A stretch of DNA of 12,273 nt from JBEVNR01 sp040507985. GTDB lineage: Bacteria > Pseudomonadota > Alphaproteobacteria > Rickettsiales > UBA6187. The DNA lies in assembly GCA_040507985.1 (NCBI GenBank), contig JBEVNR010000015.1:1-12273 (forward strand). Reading direction: 5' to 3'. The notes below the pieces were generated by a model. The model was not told the origin of the DNA and searched no databases. It was given only the letters and a program-made list of their open reading frames with translations. Shown here one piece after another: positions 6,084 to 12,273 of this stretch. Within the stretch, counting starts at the first letter, position 1. Every line of letters starts with the position of its first letter. The position numbers were made by a program, and so were the translations under genes.

Positions 6084-7529
6084 ATGAGTAACGCTAAAAA
6101 AATTCTTATCGCAGGGGCAATCGCGCTATGCTTTTTTGCCGCTCTTGAGGCCCTTTATCCCGCCGCCTCCCTCTCCCGCGCAATGGGGAACGCGCATCGC
6201 GGTTCCGCGCGGGACGAAACCACGTCAGACTCCGCGCTGTCGGGGGGCGCGGCGACCGTGTTCAACGCGTCGCAAGACGCGTTCGCCAAACCGCTCGCCA
6301 ACTTGCCGATAAAAGATTTGCGCAAATTTGCTTTCGGCAATAAAATGTTCAACACCAACTGGGTGCAGGCGCCCGCGTCGGTGGCGAGCCTGGACGGGCT
6401 AGGCCCGACCTTTAACCGGGTTTCCTGCTCGTCATGCCACTTTAAGGACGGGCGCGGCCACACGCCCGCGCATCCGGACGACCCGATGGAGTCGATGCTG
6501 GTGCGGCTTAGCGTTCCCGGAGAGACGGACGCCGGCGCCCCCATGCCGCACCCGGCCTATGGGGGCCAACTTAACCCGATGGGCATAAAGGGCGTACCCG
6601 GAGAAGGGCGCGCCTCCGTCTCCTATACGGAAAAAACGGGCGCTTACGCCGACGGCGCAGAATACCGGTTGCGCGTGCCGCATTACACGTTCGTTGACAT
6701 GCGTTTCGGCGAACTCGGCGAAGGCGTCATGTTTTCGCCGCGCGTCTCTCCCGCCGTTCACGGGTTGGGATTGCTGGAATCGGCGCCGGAGGAGGACATC
6801 TTGGCATGGGCGGACCCGGACGACGAAGACGGCGACGGCATATCCGGCCGGCCGAATTACGCGGCGGACGCGACCGGCAAAAAAAGGCTGGGGCGATTCG
6901 GGTGGAAGGCCAACGTGCCGGACCTAAAAACGCAGGACGCCGGCGCGGCGCTGGGCGACATAGGCGTCACTTCGTCGCTTCATCCCGTCAATAATTGCCC
7001 CGATCCGCAAACCGCCTGCAAAAACGCAACGAACGGCGGCGATCCCGAAATGAGCGACGAGCAATTGGAAAAGCTGACGTTTTATTCGCGCACCTTGGCT
7101 CCTCCCGCAAGGCGCGACGTCGACGACGAAACGGTGAGGGAGGGCGCGGCGCTCTTTACCGCGACCGGCTGTGCGTCGTGCCACCGTCCGACCATGAAAA
7201 CGGGAAAGAACGACGAGATTCCCGCCCTTTCAGACCAGGAAATTCAGCCTTTCACCGACATGCTGCTGCACGACATGGGCAAAGAACTCTCCGACGGTCG
7301 CCCGGATTTCGACGCGGGAGGAGAAGAATGGCGCACGCCGCCGCTATGGGGGATAGGGCTGACGAAAACCGTCAACCGCCATACCGAATTTTTGCATGAC
7401 GGACGCGCCCGCAACCTTGAAGAGGCCATTCTCTGGCACGGAGGCGAGGGCGAAAAAGCGAAGGAAAAATTCGTGCGGCTATCGAAAGAAAAGCGTCGCG
7501 CATTAATCAGGTTTCTGGATTCCTTGTAA
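6084..7529 (+). CDS. Di-heme oxidoreductase (DHOR/DUF1111 family, 'thiol oxidoreductase')
   Basis: A 481-residue exported c-type cytochrome of the DUF1111/DHOR family, usual length about 450-500. The N-terminus is a signal peptide or anchor (KKILIAGAIALCFFAALEAL). Two heme-c sites are present: CSSCH at residues 115-119, in the family context FNRVSCSSCHFKDGRG, and CASCH at 363-367. Between them lies DPDDEDGDGISGRPNY, a Ca-binding-like Asp loop typical of the family. The C-terminal phrase TPPLWGIGL followed by FLHDGRARNLEEAILWHGGE is the diagnostic end, also seen in MauG-like peroxidases. It should act in the periplasm in electron transfer. In many bacteria the family sits in iron-responsive operons with imelysin-type proteins, but no such neighbour is here. 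The ATG at 6084 is preferred over TTG 6021 because it begins the signal peptide and lies below the promoter. Confidence 0.9.
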   Translation: MSNAKKILIAGAIALCFFAALEALYPAASLSRAMGNAHRGSARDETTSDSALSGGAATVFNASQDAFAKPLANLPIKDLRKFAFGNKMFNTNWVQAPASVASLDGLGPTFNRVSCSSCHFKDGRGHTPAHPDDPMESMLVRLSVPGETDAGAPMPHPAYGGQLNPMGIKGVPGEGRASVSYTEKTGAYADGAEYRLRVPHYTFVDMRFGELGEGVMFSPRVSPAVHGLGLLESAPEEDILAWADPDDEDGDGISGRPNYAADATGKKRLGRFGWKANVPDLKTQDAGAALGDIGVTSSLHPVNNCPDPQTACKNATNGGDPEMSDEQLEKLTFYSRTLAPPARRDVDDETVREGAALFTATGCASCHRPTMKTGKNDEIPALSDQEIQPFTDMLLHDMGKELSDGRPDFDAGGEEWRTPPLWGIGLTKTVNRHTEFLHDGRARNLEEAILWHGGEGEKAKEKFVRLSKEKRRALIRFLDSL

Positions 7530-7614
7530 CGCTCCCATACCGGGGACATAAAAAATCCGACGAATACAATAGACCTGCCATAAGCCTTTAAGGATCGTGG
7601 GACTTTTATTTCGT

Positions 7615-7659
7615 ATGAAGATCCCTAAGCAGGACTACGCACTGCATAGCCCTACTTAA
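7615..7659 (+). other. Possible scrap of an IS3-type orfA 5' end
   Basis: ATG at 7615 opens a 14-codon frame reading MKIPKQDY, then ALHSPT and a stop. The first eight residues resemble the opening MKIPKQEY of many IS3-family OrfA proteins, but the similarity stops there. It may be the remnant of an insertion, or chance. The remainder of the 269-base gap 7530-7798 is AT-rich with T-runs and holds no other feature I can support. Confidence 0.25.
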
Positions 7660-7798
7660 AAAGACGCGCGAGACCGGAAGCGTCGACGATGCATCGGCGA
7701 ATCTTTCTTTTTAACGTTTTTTTTACCTTTGCTTTTTATAAAAACGCTACCTCATTATTGTTTTCTAAAGCAGAACCCATTCGTTTTATTTCTTCGCC

Positions 7799-8134
7799 AT
7801 GGCCTCCGCCGAACAGGTGACGCTTAAAGACGGAACGACCGTTCCTAAGGAAGAATACAATAATGTTGTCGGCAAATTGCGCGGACATTTTGCCATTGAC
7901 AGAAAAACGTCTTTTACGCTCTATCCCGGTTTGCGAATTTTATGCGCCCAAGCGCAAGTGTGTCCTCATGAATTGACAAGAACCCAAGCGAGCGCCGCAC
8001 GTCAGAACCTACGAGACGCCGGATTTCTCATGAACGGACACACCGAAATAAGCGCTAACGTCAAGGCGATCGTCAAGAATGTGCTTACCGTTGAAGGCGA
8101 AACCATTGAAACGAAGACAATTCACTTCGCCTAA
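7799..8134 (+). CDS. Hypothetical protein, 111 residues
   Basis: I do not recognise this small protein. It has no signal peptide and no membrane segment. The first half looks like beta strands (VTLKDGTTVPKEEY, HFAIDRKTSFTLYPGLRILC). The middle has two Cys eight residues apart with a His (LCAQAQVCPHEL), and the rest alternates helix (RTQASAARQNLRDAGFL) and strand. The ATG at 7799 is the only usable start, because the frame is closed by a TAA 33 bases upstream. No ribosome binding site is visible, as for the repeat protein at 4566, which also begins Met-Ala-Ser. Base use is moderately AT-rich with ordinary codons. Length and continuous coding character support a real gene, but it could still be spurious. 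It stands alone between the di-heme gene and the sulfate operon promoter. Confidence 0.55.
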   Translation: MASAEQVTLKDGTTVPKEEYNNVVGKLRGHFAIDRKTSFTLYPGLRILCAQAQVCPHELTRTQASAARQNLRDAGFLMNGHTEISANVKAIVKNVLTVEGETIETKTIHFA

Positions 8135-8187
8135 CTCGCACGATCTTAGGCACTCCATTCCTTCATCTCACTTTTTTAAAAAAAGAT

Positions 8188-8216
8188 TTGACAAAAATGT
8201 ATAATGTCTATATACT
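8188..8216 (+). promoter_or_regulatory. Near-consensus promoter of the sulfate-uptake operon
   Basis: TTGACA (8188-8193, perfect) and TATACT (8211-8216, five of six) lie 17 bases apart. Transcription should start near 8223, giving a leader of about 34 bases that holds the ribosome binding site AAGGA (8244-8248). The leader is too short for a riboswitch. A second TATAAT at 8200-8205 lies in the spacer but is wrongly spaced from this -35. Confidence 0.72.
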
Positions 8217-8256
8217 TGGTGTAATATAAGCCCTCAAGGTTACAAGGATTAATTAT

Positions 8257-9291
8257 ATGCGTTTCCATACGATCACCCGCGCGCTTGCGCCGGCGGCGCT
8301 TGTCTCGGCGCTACTGTTTTCTTCGCACTCTCCGGCGGCGCTTGCGGCGGACAAGGAAAAATCCGTCGAGCTTCTTAACGTTTCGTACGACCCGACGCGC
8401 GAGCTATACGAAGAGGTGAACCCGCTTTTCGCCAAATACTTGAAAGAAAAAACGGGACAGCACGTGACCGTCCGTCAGTCGCACGGCGGCTCCGGCACGC
8501 AGGCGCGCGCCGTCATCGAAGGGTTGCCCGCCGACGTCGTGACGCTGGCTCTCGCCTACGACATCGACGTGATCGCCGAAAAAACCAAGAAATTTCCGCA
8601 AGACTGGCAGGAGCGCCTGCCGCACAACTCGTCGCCTTATACGTCGACCGTCGTGTTTTTAGTGCGCAAGGACAACCCCAAACACATTAAAGATTGGGAC
8701 GACTTGGTCAAAGAGGGCGTGCAGGTCATAACTCCCAATCCCAAAACCTCGGGCGGGGCGCGGTGGAATTATCTGGCCGCGTGGGCGTATGCCGATAAAA
8801 AGTTCGGCGGCGACGAAAAGCAGATAAAAGAATTTATCGCAAAACTCTTTCATAACGTGCCGGTGTTGGATACGGGAGCGCGCGGATCGCTCACCGCTTT
8901 CGCGCAACGCGGCGTCGGCGACGTGCTGATCGCGTGGGAAAACGAGGCGTTTTTGGCGCTGAACCAGGAAGGCAAGGATAAATTCGAGATCGTCGTTCCG
9001 TCCATTAGCGTGCTGGCGGAACCGCCGGTGGCCGTCGTTGACGAAAATGCCAAAAAACACGGCGCGGAAGAGGCGGCGAAAGCCTATCTCGAATTTTTAT
9101 ACACGCCGGAAATCCAACGCATCGTGGCGAAGCGCTATTATCGCCCCACCGATCCGGAAATTGTGAAAGAATTCGCCGATCAATTCCCTAAAACGGACTT
9201 GGTGACGATTGCGGCGTTCGGCGGATGGAAAAACGCGCAAAAAATCCATTTCGACGACGGCGGCGTATTCGATCAAATCTACAAAAGGTAA
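8257..9291 (+). CDS. sbp: Sulfate ABC transporter periplasmic binding protein
   Basis: A 344-residue periplasmic protein that binds sulfate (or thiosulfate) and delivers it to the CysTW permease for cysteine synthesis. It has a clear signal peptide (residues 1-31, ending PAALAA). The family motifs are all present: QSHGGSGTQARAVIEGLPAD (about 73-92), YDIDVIAE, NPKTSGGARWNYLAAWAYA (about 160-180), VLDTGARGSLTAFAQRGVGD, and the C-terminal RPTDPE...FGGW. Length is normal for Sbp/CysP. It starts at ATG 8257 with AAGGA 8 bases upstream, behind the promoter at 8188-8216. The stop overlaps the ribosome binding region of cysT, so it is the first gene of the operon. Whether it prefers sulfate or thiosulfate cannot be told from the sequence alone. 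Confidence 0.95.
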   Translation: MRFHTITRALAPAALVSALLFSSHSPAALAADKEKSVELLNVSYDPTRELYEEVNPLFAKYLKEKTGQHVTVRQSHGGSGTQARAVIEGLPADVVTLALAYDIDVIAEKTKKFPQDWQERLPHNSSPYTSTVVFLVRKDNPKHIKDWDDLVKEGVQVITPNPKTSGGARWNYLAAWAYADKKFGGDEKQIKEFIAKLFHNVPVLDTGARGSLTAFAQRGVGDVLIAWENEAFLALNQEGKDKFEIVVPSISVLAEPPVAVVDENAKKHGAEEAAKAYLEFLYTPEIQRIVAKRYYRPTDPEIVKEFADQFPKTDLVTIAAFGGWKNAQKIHFDDGGVFDQIYKR

Positions 9292-9294
9292 CAT

Positions 9295-10146
9295 GTGACG
9301 GCCTTATTGCTGCCATTCATGCGAAAAAAACGCGGCGTGATTCCGGGATACGGGGTCACGCTCGCGTTTTCGCTGTTTTATTTAAGCCTGATCGTCTTAA
9401 TTCCGCTGGCGGGACTGTTCGCCAAAACCTCGGAATTGTCGCTTTCGCAATTTTGGGAGACGATCACGGACGGGCGCATCGTCCACGCCTATAAAATCAG
9501 TTTCGGACTGTCGTTCGCCGCCGCGCTCGTTAACGTATTTTTCGGCTTGATATTGGCGTGGGCGCTCGTGCGGTATCGTTTCCCGGGAAAAAGACTGGCG
9601 GACGCCTGCGTCGATTTGCCGTTCGCCATGCCGACCGCCGTGTCGGGCGTCGCGCTTGCCGCGCTTTACGCGGAGAACGGATGGATAGGAAAAATATTGC
9701 ACGACGCGTTCGGCCTGAAAGTGGCCTTCACCCCGACGGGCATTGCGGTAGCCCTGGTGTTCATCGGCCTGCCGTTCGTGGTGCGCACGGTGCAGCCCGC
9801 GCTCGAAGACATAGACCGCGAAACCGAAGAGGCCGCCATCGGTTTGGGCGCGTCGCGCATGCAAACTTTTTGGCGGGTGATTCTTCCCCATATCGCGCCG
9901 GCGTTGCTGACGGGCTTCGCCATGGCGTTCGCGCGGGCGCTGGGCGAATACGGATCGGTGATTTTCATCGCCGGCAACATGCCTTACGTGTCCGAAATCG
10001 TGCCGCTCACCATCGTCATTAAATTGGAGCAATACGACTACGCCGGCGCGACCGCCATCGCGGTGGCGATGCTCTTGGCGTCGTTCGCGATGTTGTTCGT
10101 CATTAACCGACTGCAAAAATGGAACCGAATGCGGAGGGAAGGATAA
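9295..10146 (+). CDS. cysT: Sulfate ABC transporter permease CysT (CysU)
   Basis: A 283-residue inner-membrane permease with about six hydrophobic segments. It forms a channel heterodimer with CysW for sulfate import. The N-terminal phrase RGVIPGYGVTLAFSLFYLSLIVLIPLAGLF is typical of CysT. The cytoplasmic EAA loop that docks on the ATPase is EEAAIGLGASRMQTFWRV (about residues 177-195), followed by ALGEYGSVIFIAGNMP. The start is a GTG 3 bases after the sbp stop, with AAAAGG at 9283-9288 as ribosome binding site, so translation is coupled. The alternative ATG at 9319 has no ribosome binding site but would match the short N-termini of many homologues. An ATG at 9293 is followed at once by a stop. 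Confidence 0.95.
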   Translation: MTALLLPFMRKKRGVIPGYGVTLAFSLFYLSLIVLIPLAGLFAKTSELSLSQFWETITDGRIVHAYKISFGLSFAAALVNVFFGLILAWALVRYRFPGKRLADACVDLPFAMPTAVSGVALAALYAENGWIGKILHDAFGLKVAFTPTGIAVALVFIGLPFVVRTVQPALEDIDRETEEAAIGLGASRMQTFWRVILPHIAPALLTGFAMAFARALGEYGSVIFIAGNMPYVSEIVPLTIVIKLEQYDYAGATAIAVAMLLASFAMLFVINRLQKWNRMRREG

Positions 10147-10147
10147 C

Positions 10148-10987
10148 ATGTCGAAACACGCGAACCCCATCACCGAACCCGCATGGGCGCGCCTGACGCT
10201 TATCGGCGTCGCGCTGATCTTTTTGTTACTTTTGGCCGGACTGCCGGTGGTCGCGATTTTTACGGAGGCATTTAGCAAGGGAGCGAAAGCCTACGTCGCG
10301 GCCGTGACGGCGCCGGACGCGCGCGCCGCGATAAAGCTGACGCTGCTGGTCGCCGCCATCGCCGTGCCGCTGAACGTCGCGTTCGGGCTAGCCGCCGCGT
10401 GGGCGGTGGCGAAATTTGAATTCGTCGGAAAAACCTTTCTCGTGACGTTGATCGACCTGCCGTTTTCGGTGTCTCCCGTCATTTCCGGGTTGATCTACGC
10501 GCTTCTGTTCGGCGCGCATTCCGCCGTGGGGCAGTGGTTTGCCGCGCATGACGTGCAAGTGTTGTTCGCCGTGCCGGGCGTCGTTTTGGCGACGTTGTTC
10601 GTGACGTTCCCTTTCGTGGCGCGCGAACTTATTCCGCTCATGGAAGAGCAGGGAAAGGAAGAGGAAGAAGCCGCCGTCATGCTGGGCGCAAGCGGATTCC
10701 AAACCTTCTTTCGGGTGACGCTCCCCAACGTGAAATGGGGGTTGCTCTACGGCGTGCTGCTCTGCAACGCCCGCGCGATGGGAGAGTTCGGCGCCGCCGC
10801 CGTCGTCTCAGGCCACATTAAAGGCGTCACCAACACCATTCCCCTGCACGTCGAGGCGCTCTATAACGAATATAACGCGCAAGCCGCCTTCGCCGTCGCG
10901 TCGCTGCTGACCGTCCTCGCGCTGGTGACGCTCGCCTTAAAAACGGGAATCGAGATAAAGTACGACAACCATAAGAAGGGGCGCTGA
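10148..10987 (+). CDS. cysW: Sulfate ABC transporter permease CysW
   Basis: A 279-residue partner permease of CysT with about six membrane segments. Family marks are the EPAWARLTLIGVALIFLLLL opening, the phrase LIDLPFSVSPVISGLIYALLFG (about residues 100-122), and the EAA loop EEEAAVMLGASGFQTFFRVTLP (about 170-193). ARAMGEFGAAAVVSG then follows, and the C-terminal LHVEALYNEYN is diagnostic for CysW. The ATG at 10148 follows the cysT stop by one base and has a strong AAGGAT ribosome binding site (10139-10144) overlapping that stop. It is the last gene of the operon seen here: the ATPase gene cysA, which usually follows, is absent, and AT-rich DNA starts right after the stop. No intrinsic terminator is evident. 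Confidence 0.95.
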   Translation: MSKHANPITEPAWARLTLIGVALIFLLLLAGLPVVAIFTEAFSKGAKAYVAAVTAPDARAAIKLTLLVAAIAVPLNVAFGLAAAWAVAKFEFVGKTFLVTLIDLPFSVSPVISGLIYALLFGAHSAVGQWFAAHDVQVLFAVPGVVLATLFVTFPFVARELIPLMEEQGKEEEEAAVMLGASGFQTFFRVTLPNVKWGLLYGVLLCNARAMGEFGAAAVVSGHIKGVTNTIPLHVEALYNEYNAQAAFAVASLLTVLALVTLALKTGIEIKYDNHKKGR

Positions 10988-11262
10988 GAAAATATATTTT
11001 TCCTAAAAACCATAAGTATCCGCCGATATGGCACTATAAATCTAAAAAATGCAAAATTTATGTCGGGCGTGAATATTTTGAGTTACAATGCCCATCGTTC
11101 ATACTATATAATATATGTATATTGGACGTCGAAGAGCGTTATTCGATGTTATTGCATAAAATTTATGTTCCTATTATAGATTTTAGGCTGGATGCGCTTT
11201 ATAAAACGAGACGATTTTCAGGAATTTTTTTAACGGGAATTTCATATGTTTTGAAGGAATAG
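10975..11262 (+). pseudogene. Unannotated 95-codon open frame without a normal start (possible gene remnant)
   Basis: Directly after cysW one frame stays open from 10975 to a TAG at 11260-11262, although the DNA is very AT-rich. It reads RKYIFPKNHKYPPIWHY, then KCKIYVGREYFELQCPSF, then LDVEERYSMLLHKIYVPIID, ending GISYVLKE. There is no ATG, GTG or TTG early in it; the first is a TTG at 11122. It could be a decayed 3' part of a lost gene, a gene with an unusual start, or chance. I do not recognise the protein. The rest of 10988-11349 holds nothing else I can support. Confidence 0.3.
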
Positions 11263-11349
11263 CGAGCTATTTTGAAAAAACATATCGAAGTTCGCAACAA
11301 AGAAGATCAAAAATCTTTCCGTTCTTAAAAACTGCATGCGGCCTGTTAA

Positions 11350-11436
11350 GCCCGGATGGCGGAATTGGTAGACGCACTAGCTTCAGGTGCTAGCGATCGC
11401 AAGATTGTGGGGGTTCGAGTCCCTTCCTCGGCACCA
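11350..11436 (+). tRNA. tRNA-Leu (anticodon CAG), apparently hybrid
   Basis: An 87-base class II tRNA with encoded CCA (11434-11436). The D-arm is GCG/CGC. The anticodon stem CTAGC/GCTAG holds the loop TTCAGGT, anticodon CAG. The long variable arm CGATC-GCAA-GATTG and the T-loop TTCGAGT are also present. It reads CUG codons. The cloverleaf is sound except where 5' and 3' halves meet. In the acceptor stem (GCCCGGA with CCTCGGC), positions 4-69 are C-C and 7-66 A-C, and 5-68 is G-U. In the T stem (GGGGG with CCCTT) two pairs are G-U. Each half fits a different normal tRNA-Leu partner (TCCGGGC or GCCGAGG). It may be defective, or an artefact of joining two genomes. Confidence 0.88.
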
Positions 11437-11444
11437 GATTACTC

Positions 11445-12273
11445 TCATGCCTCGAAAGGGTGCCGCATCACGATGGTTTCATCGCGATCCGGGCCCGTCG
11501 AAATGATGTCCGCCGGCACCGAGCACAGCTCCTCGACCCGCTTGAGGTAGCTGCGCGCGGCCTTCGGCAGCCCTGCGTAGGTCTTCACGCCGACCGTGCT
11601 CTCCTGCCAGCCGGGCAGCTCCTCGTACACCGGCACGCAGCGCTCGAGCTCCTCGGCGCCCACCGGCAGGATCTCGGAGAACTCGCCGTCGATGCGGTAG
11701 CCGACGCAGATCTTCAGCGTCTCCAGCCCGTCCAGCACATCGAGTTTCGTCAGGGCGATCCCGTCGATCCCGTTGATCGCCACGGACTGCCGCACCAGCA
11801 CGGCGTCGAACCAGCCGCACCGCCGAGCCCGGCCGGTGTTCACCCCGACCTCGCGTCCCACGGTGGCCAGATGCTCGCCTACCGCATCGTTCAGCTCGCA
11901 GGCGAAGGGCCCCTCGCCCACCCGCGTGGTGTAAGCCTTCACGATCCCCAGCACGTAGCCGACGCCCCGCGGCCCAAGCCCGGAGCCGGCCGCCGCCTGT
12001 CCAGCGACCGTGTTCGAGCTGGTCACATAGGGATAGGTGCCGTGATCGACGTCGAGGAGCGAGCCCTGCGCGCCCTCGAACAGCACCCGCTTGCCGGCCT
12101 TGCTGACCTGGTCCAGCACCCGCCAGGCCGGCTGGGCGTAGGCCAGCACCTTGGGGGCGATCTCCAGCAGCTGTTTCAGCAGAGCGCGGGCGTCGGCCTC
12201 GGGCAGGCCCAGACCCTTGCGCAGGGCGCCGTGGTGGGCCAGCAGCCGCTCGATCTCCGGCGGCAGCGACTCC
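11445..12273 (-). CDS. purA: Adenylosuccinate synthetase, C-terminal two thirds (partial)
   Basis: This enzyme joins IMP and aspartate using GTP to give adenylosuccinate, the first committed step to AMP, in the cytosol. About 275 codons are visible; the start lies beyond the right edge (PurA is usually about 430 residues). Family motifs are LFEGAQGSLLDVDHGTYPYVTSSN, AGSGLGPRGVGYVLGIVKAYTTRVGEGPF, GRARRCGWFDAVL (IMP and Mg contacts), NGIDGIALTKLDVLDGLE (NG-x5-LTKLDVLD, guanine recognition) and the C-terminal STGPDRDETIVM. It ends at TGA 11447-11445, only 8 bases past the tRNA, on the opposite strand. Nearly every codon ends in G or C (CTG, CTC, AAG, GAG, ATC, CGG), unlike all genes to its left, so it may come from another replicon or organism. 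Confidence 0.95.
   Translation of the reverse strand, partial: ESLPPEIERLLAHHGALRKGLGLPEADARALLKQLLEIAPKVLAYAQPAWRVLDQVSKAGKRVLFEGAQGSLLDVDHGTYPYVTSSNTVAGQAAAGSGLGPRGVGYVLGIVKAYTTRVGEGPFACELNDAVGEHLATVGREVGVNTGRARRCGWFDAVLVRQSVAINGIDGIALTKLDVLDGLETLKICVGYRIDGEFSEILPVGAEELERCVPVYEELPGWQESTVGVKTYAGLPKAARSYLKRVEELCSVPADIISTGPDRDETIVMRHPFEA

Noticed and set aside
8200..8205. Second TATAAT before sbp
   Set aside because: It lies only 6 bases from the TTGACA; the TATACT at 8211-8216 has the correct 17-base spacing.
9397..10278. Minus-strand frame of 293 codons opposite cysT/cysW
   Set aside because: Antisense of strongly conserved permease genes; the translation is rich in Arg, His and Gln with no hydrophobic or catalytic pattern.
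11356..11550. 64-residue frame starting MAELVDALASG across the tRNA
   Set aside because: It is the translation of the tRNA-Leu gene itself, a familiar annotation artefact, and it then runs antisense into purA.
11350..12273. Genomic island inserted at the tRNA-Leu
   Set aside because: No integrase, no repeated tRNA 3' end and no mobile genes are seen; the flanking gene is housekeeping purA, so a chimeric join is the better explanation.

Overview
The window looks like part of a proteobacterial, probably alphaproteobacterial, chromosome. The pointers are a MotE/MgtE-N-like membrane-anchored protein of the alphaproteobacterial flagellar type, a PaiB-type flavin-binding protein, and a sulfate ABC transporter. 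Conserved genes left of about 11.35 kb are moderately GC-rich but mix A/T- and G/C-ending codons (ATA, AAA, GAA, TTG are common). Intergenic DNA is strongly AT-rich. I cannot name a genus.

Layout. 1-115: C-terminal tail of an IS110-type transposase cut by the window edge. 116-283: AT-rich leader with a 12-bp palindrome. 284-2107: a GspE/PilB-type secretion or pilus ATPase with no pathway partners beside it. 2110-2901: paiB with its own sigma70-like promoter and a good intrinsic terminator that lies inside the opposite-strand neighbour. 2837-4261 (minus strand): an unknown secreted helical protein, then a MotE-like protein. 4397-5816: a strong-looking promoter carrying two interlocking palindromes drives an AT-rich orphan gene. 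Its product is a tandem Cys/His repeat protein, the most novel item here. 6021-7529: a di-heme cytochrome-type oxidoreductase (DUF1111/DHOR). 7530-8134: a spacer with a possible IS3 scrap, then a 111-residue orphan. 8188-10987: a near-consensus promoter and a tight sulfate-uptake operon, sbp-cysT-cysW, with no cysA. 10988-11349: AT-rich DNA with an unannotated 95-codon open frame. 11350-11436: tRNA-Leu(CAG). 11445-12273 (minus strand): the C-terminal two thirds of purA.

How the parts work together. Only sbp-cysT-cysW is a clear functional unit: a periplasmic sulfate binder plus two permease subunits, which must borrow an ATPase encoded elsewhere. The other genes are mostly single transcription units.

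An important caution concerns the right end. The 5' and 3' halves of the tRNA-Leu do not pair properly (two acceptor mismatches plus three G-U pairs), and codon use changes sharply right after it. The tRNA looks like a hybrid of two tRNA-Leu genes. The purA segment may therefore come from another genome, through a chimeric assembly or recombination at the tRNA.
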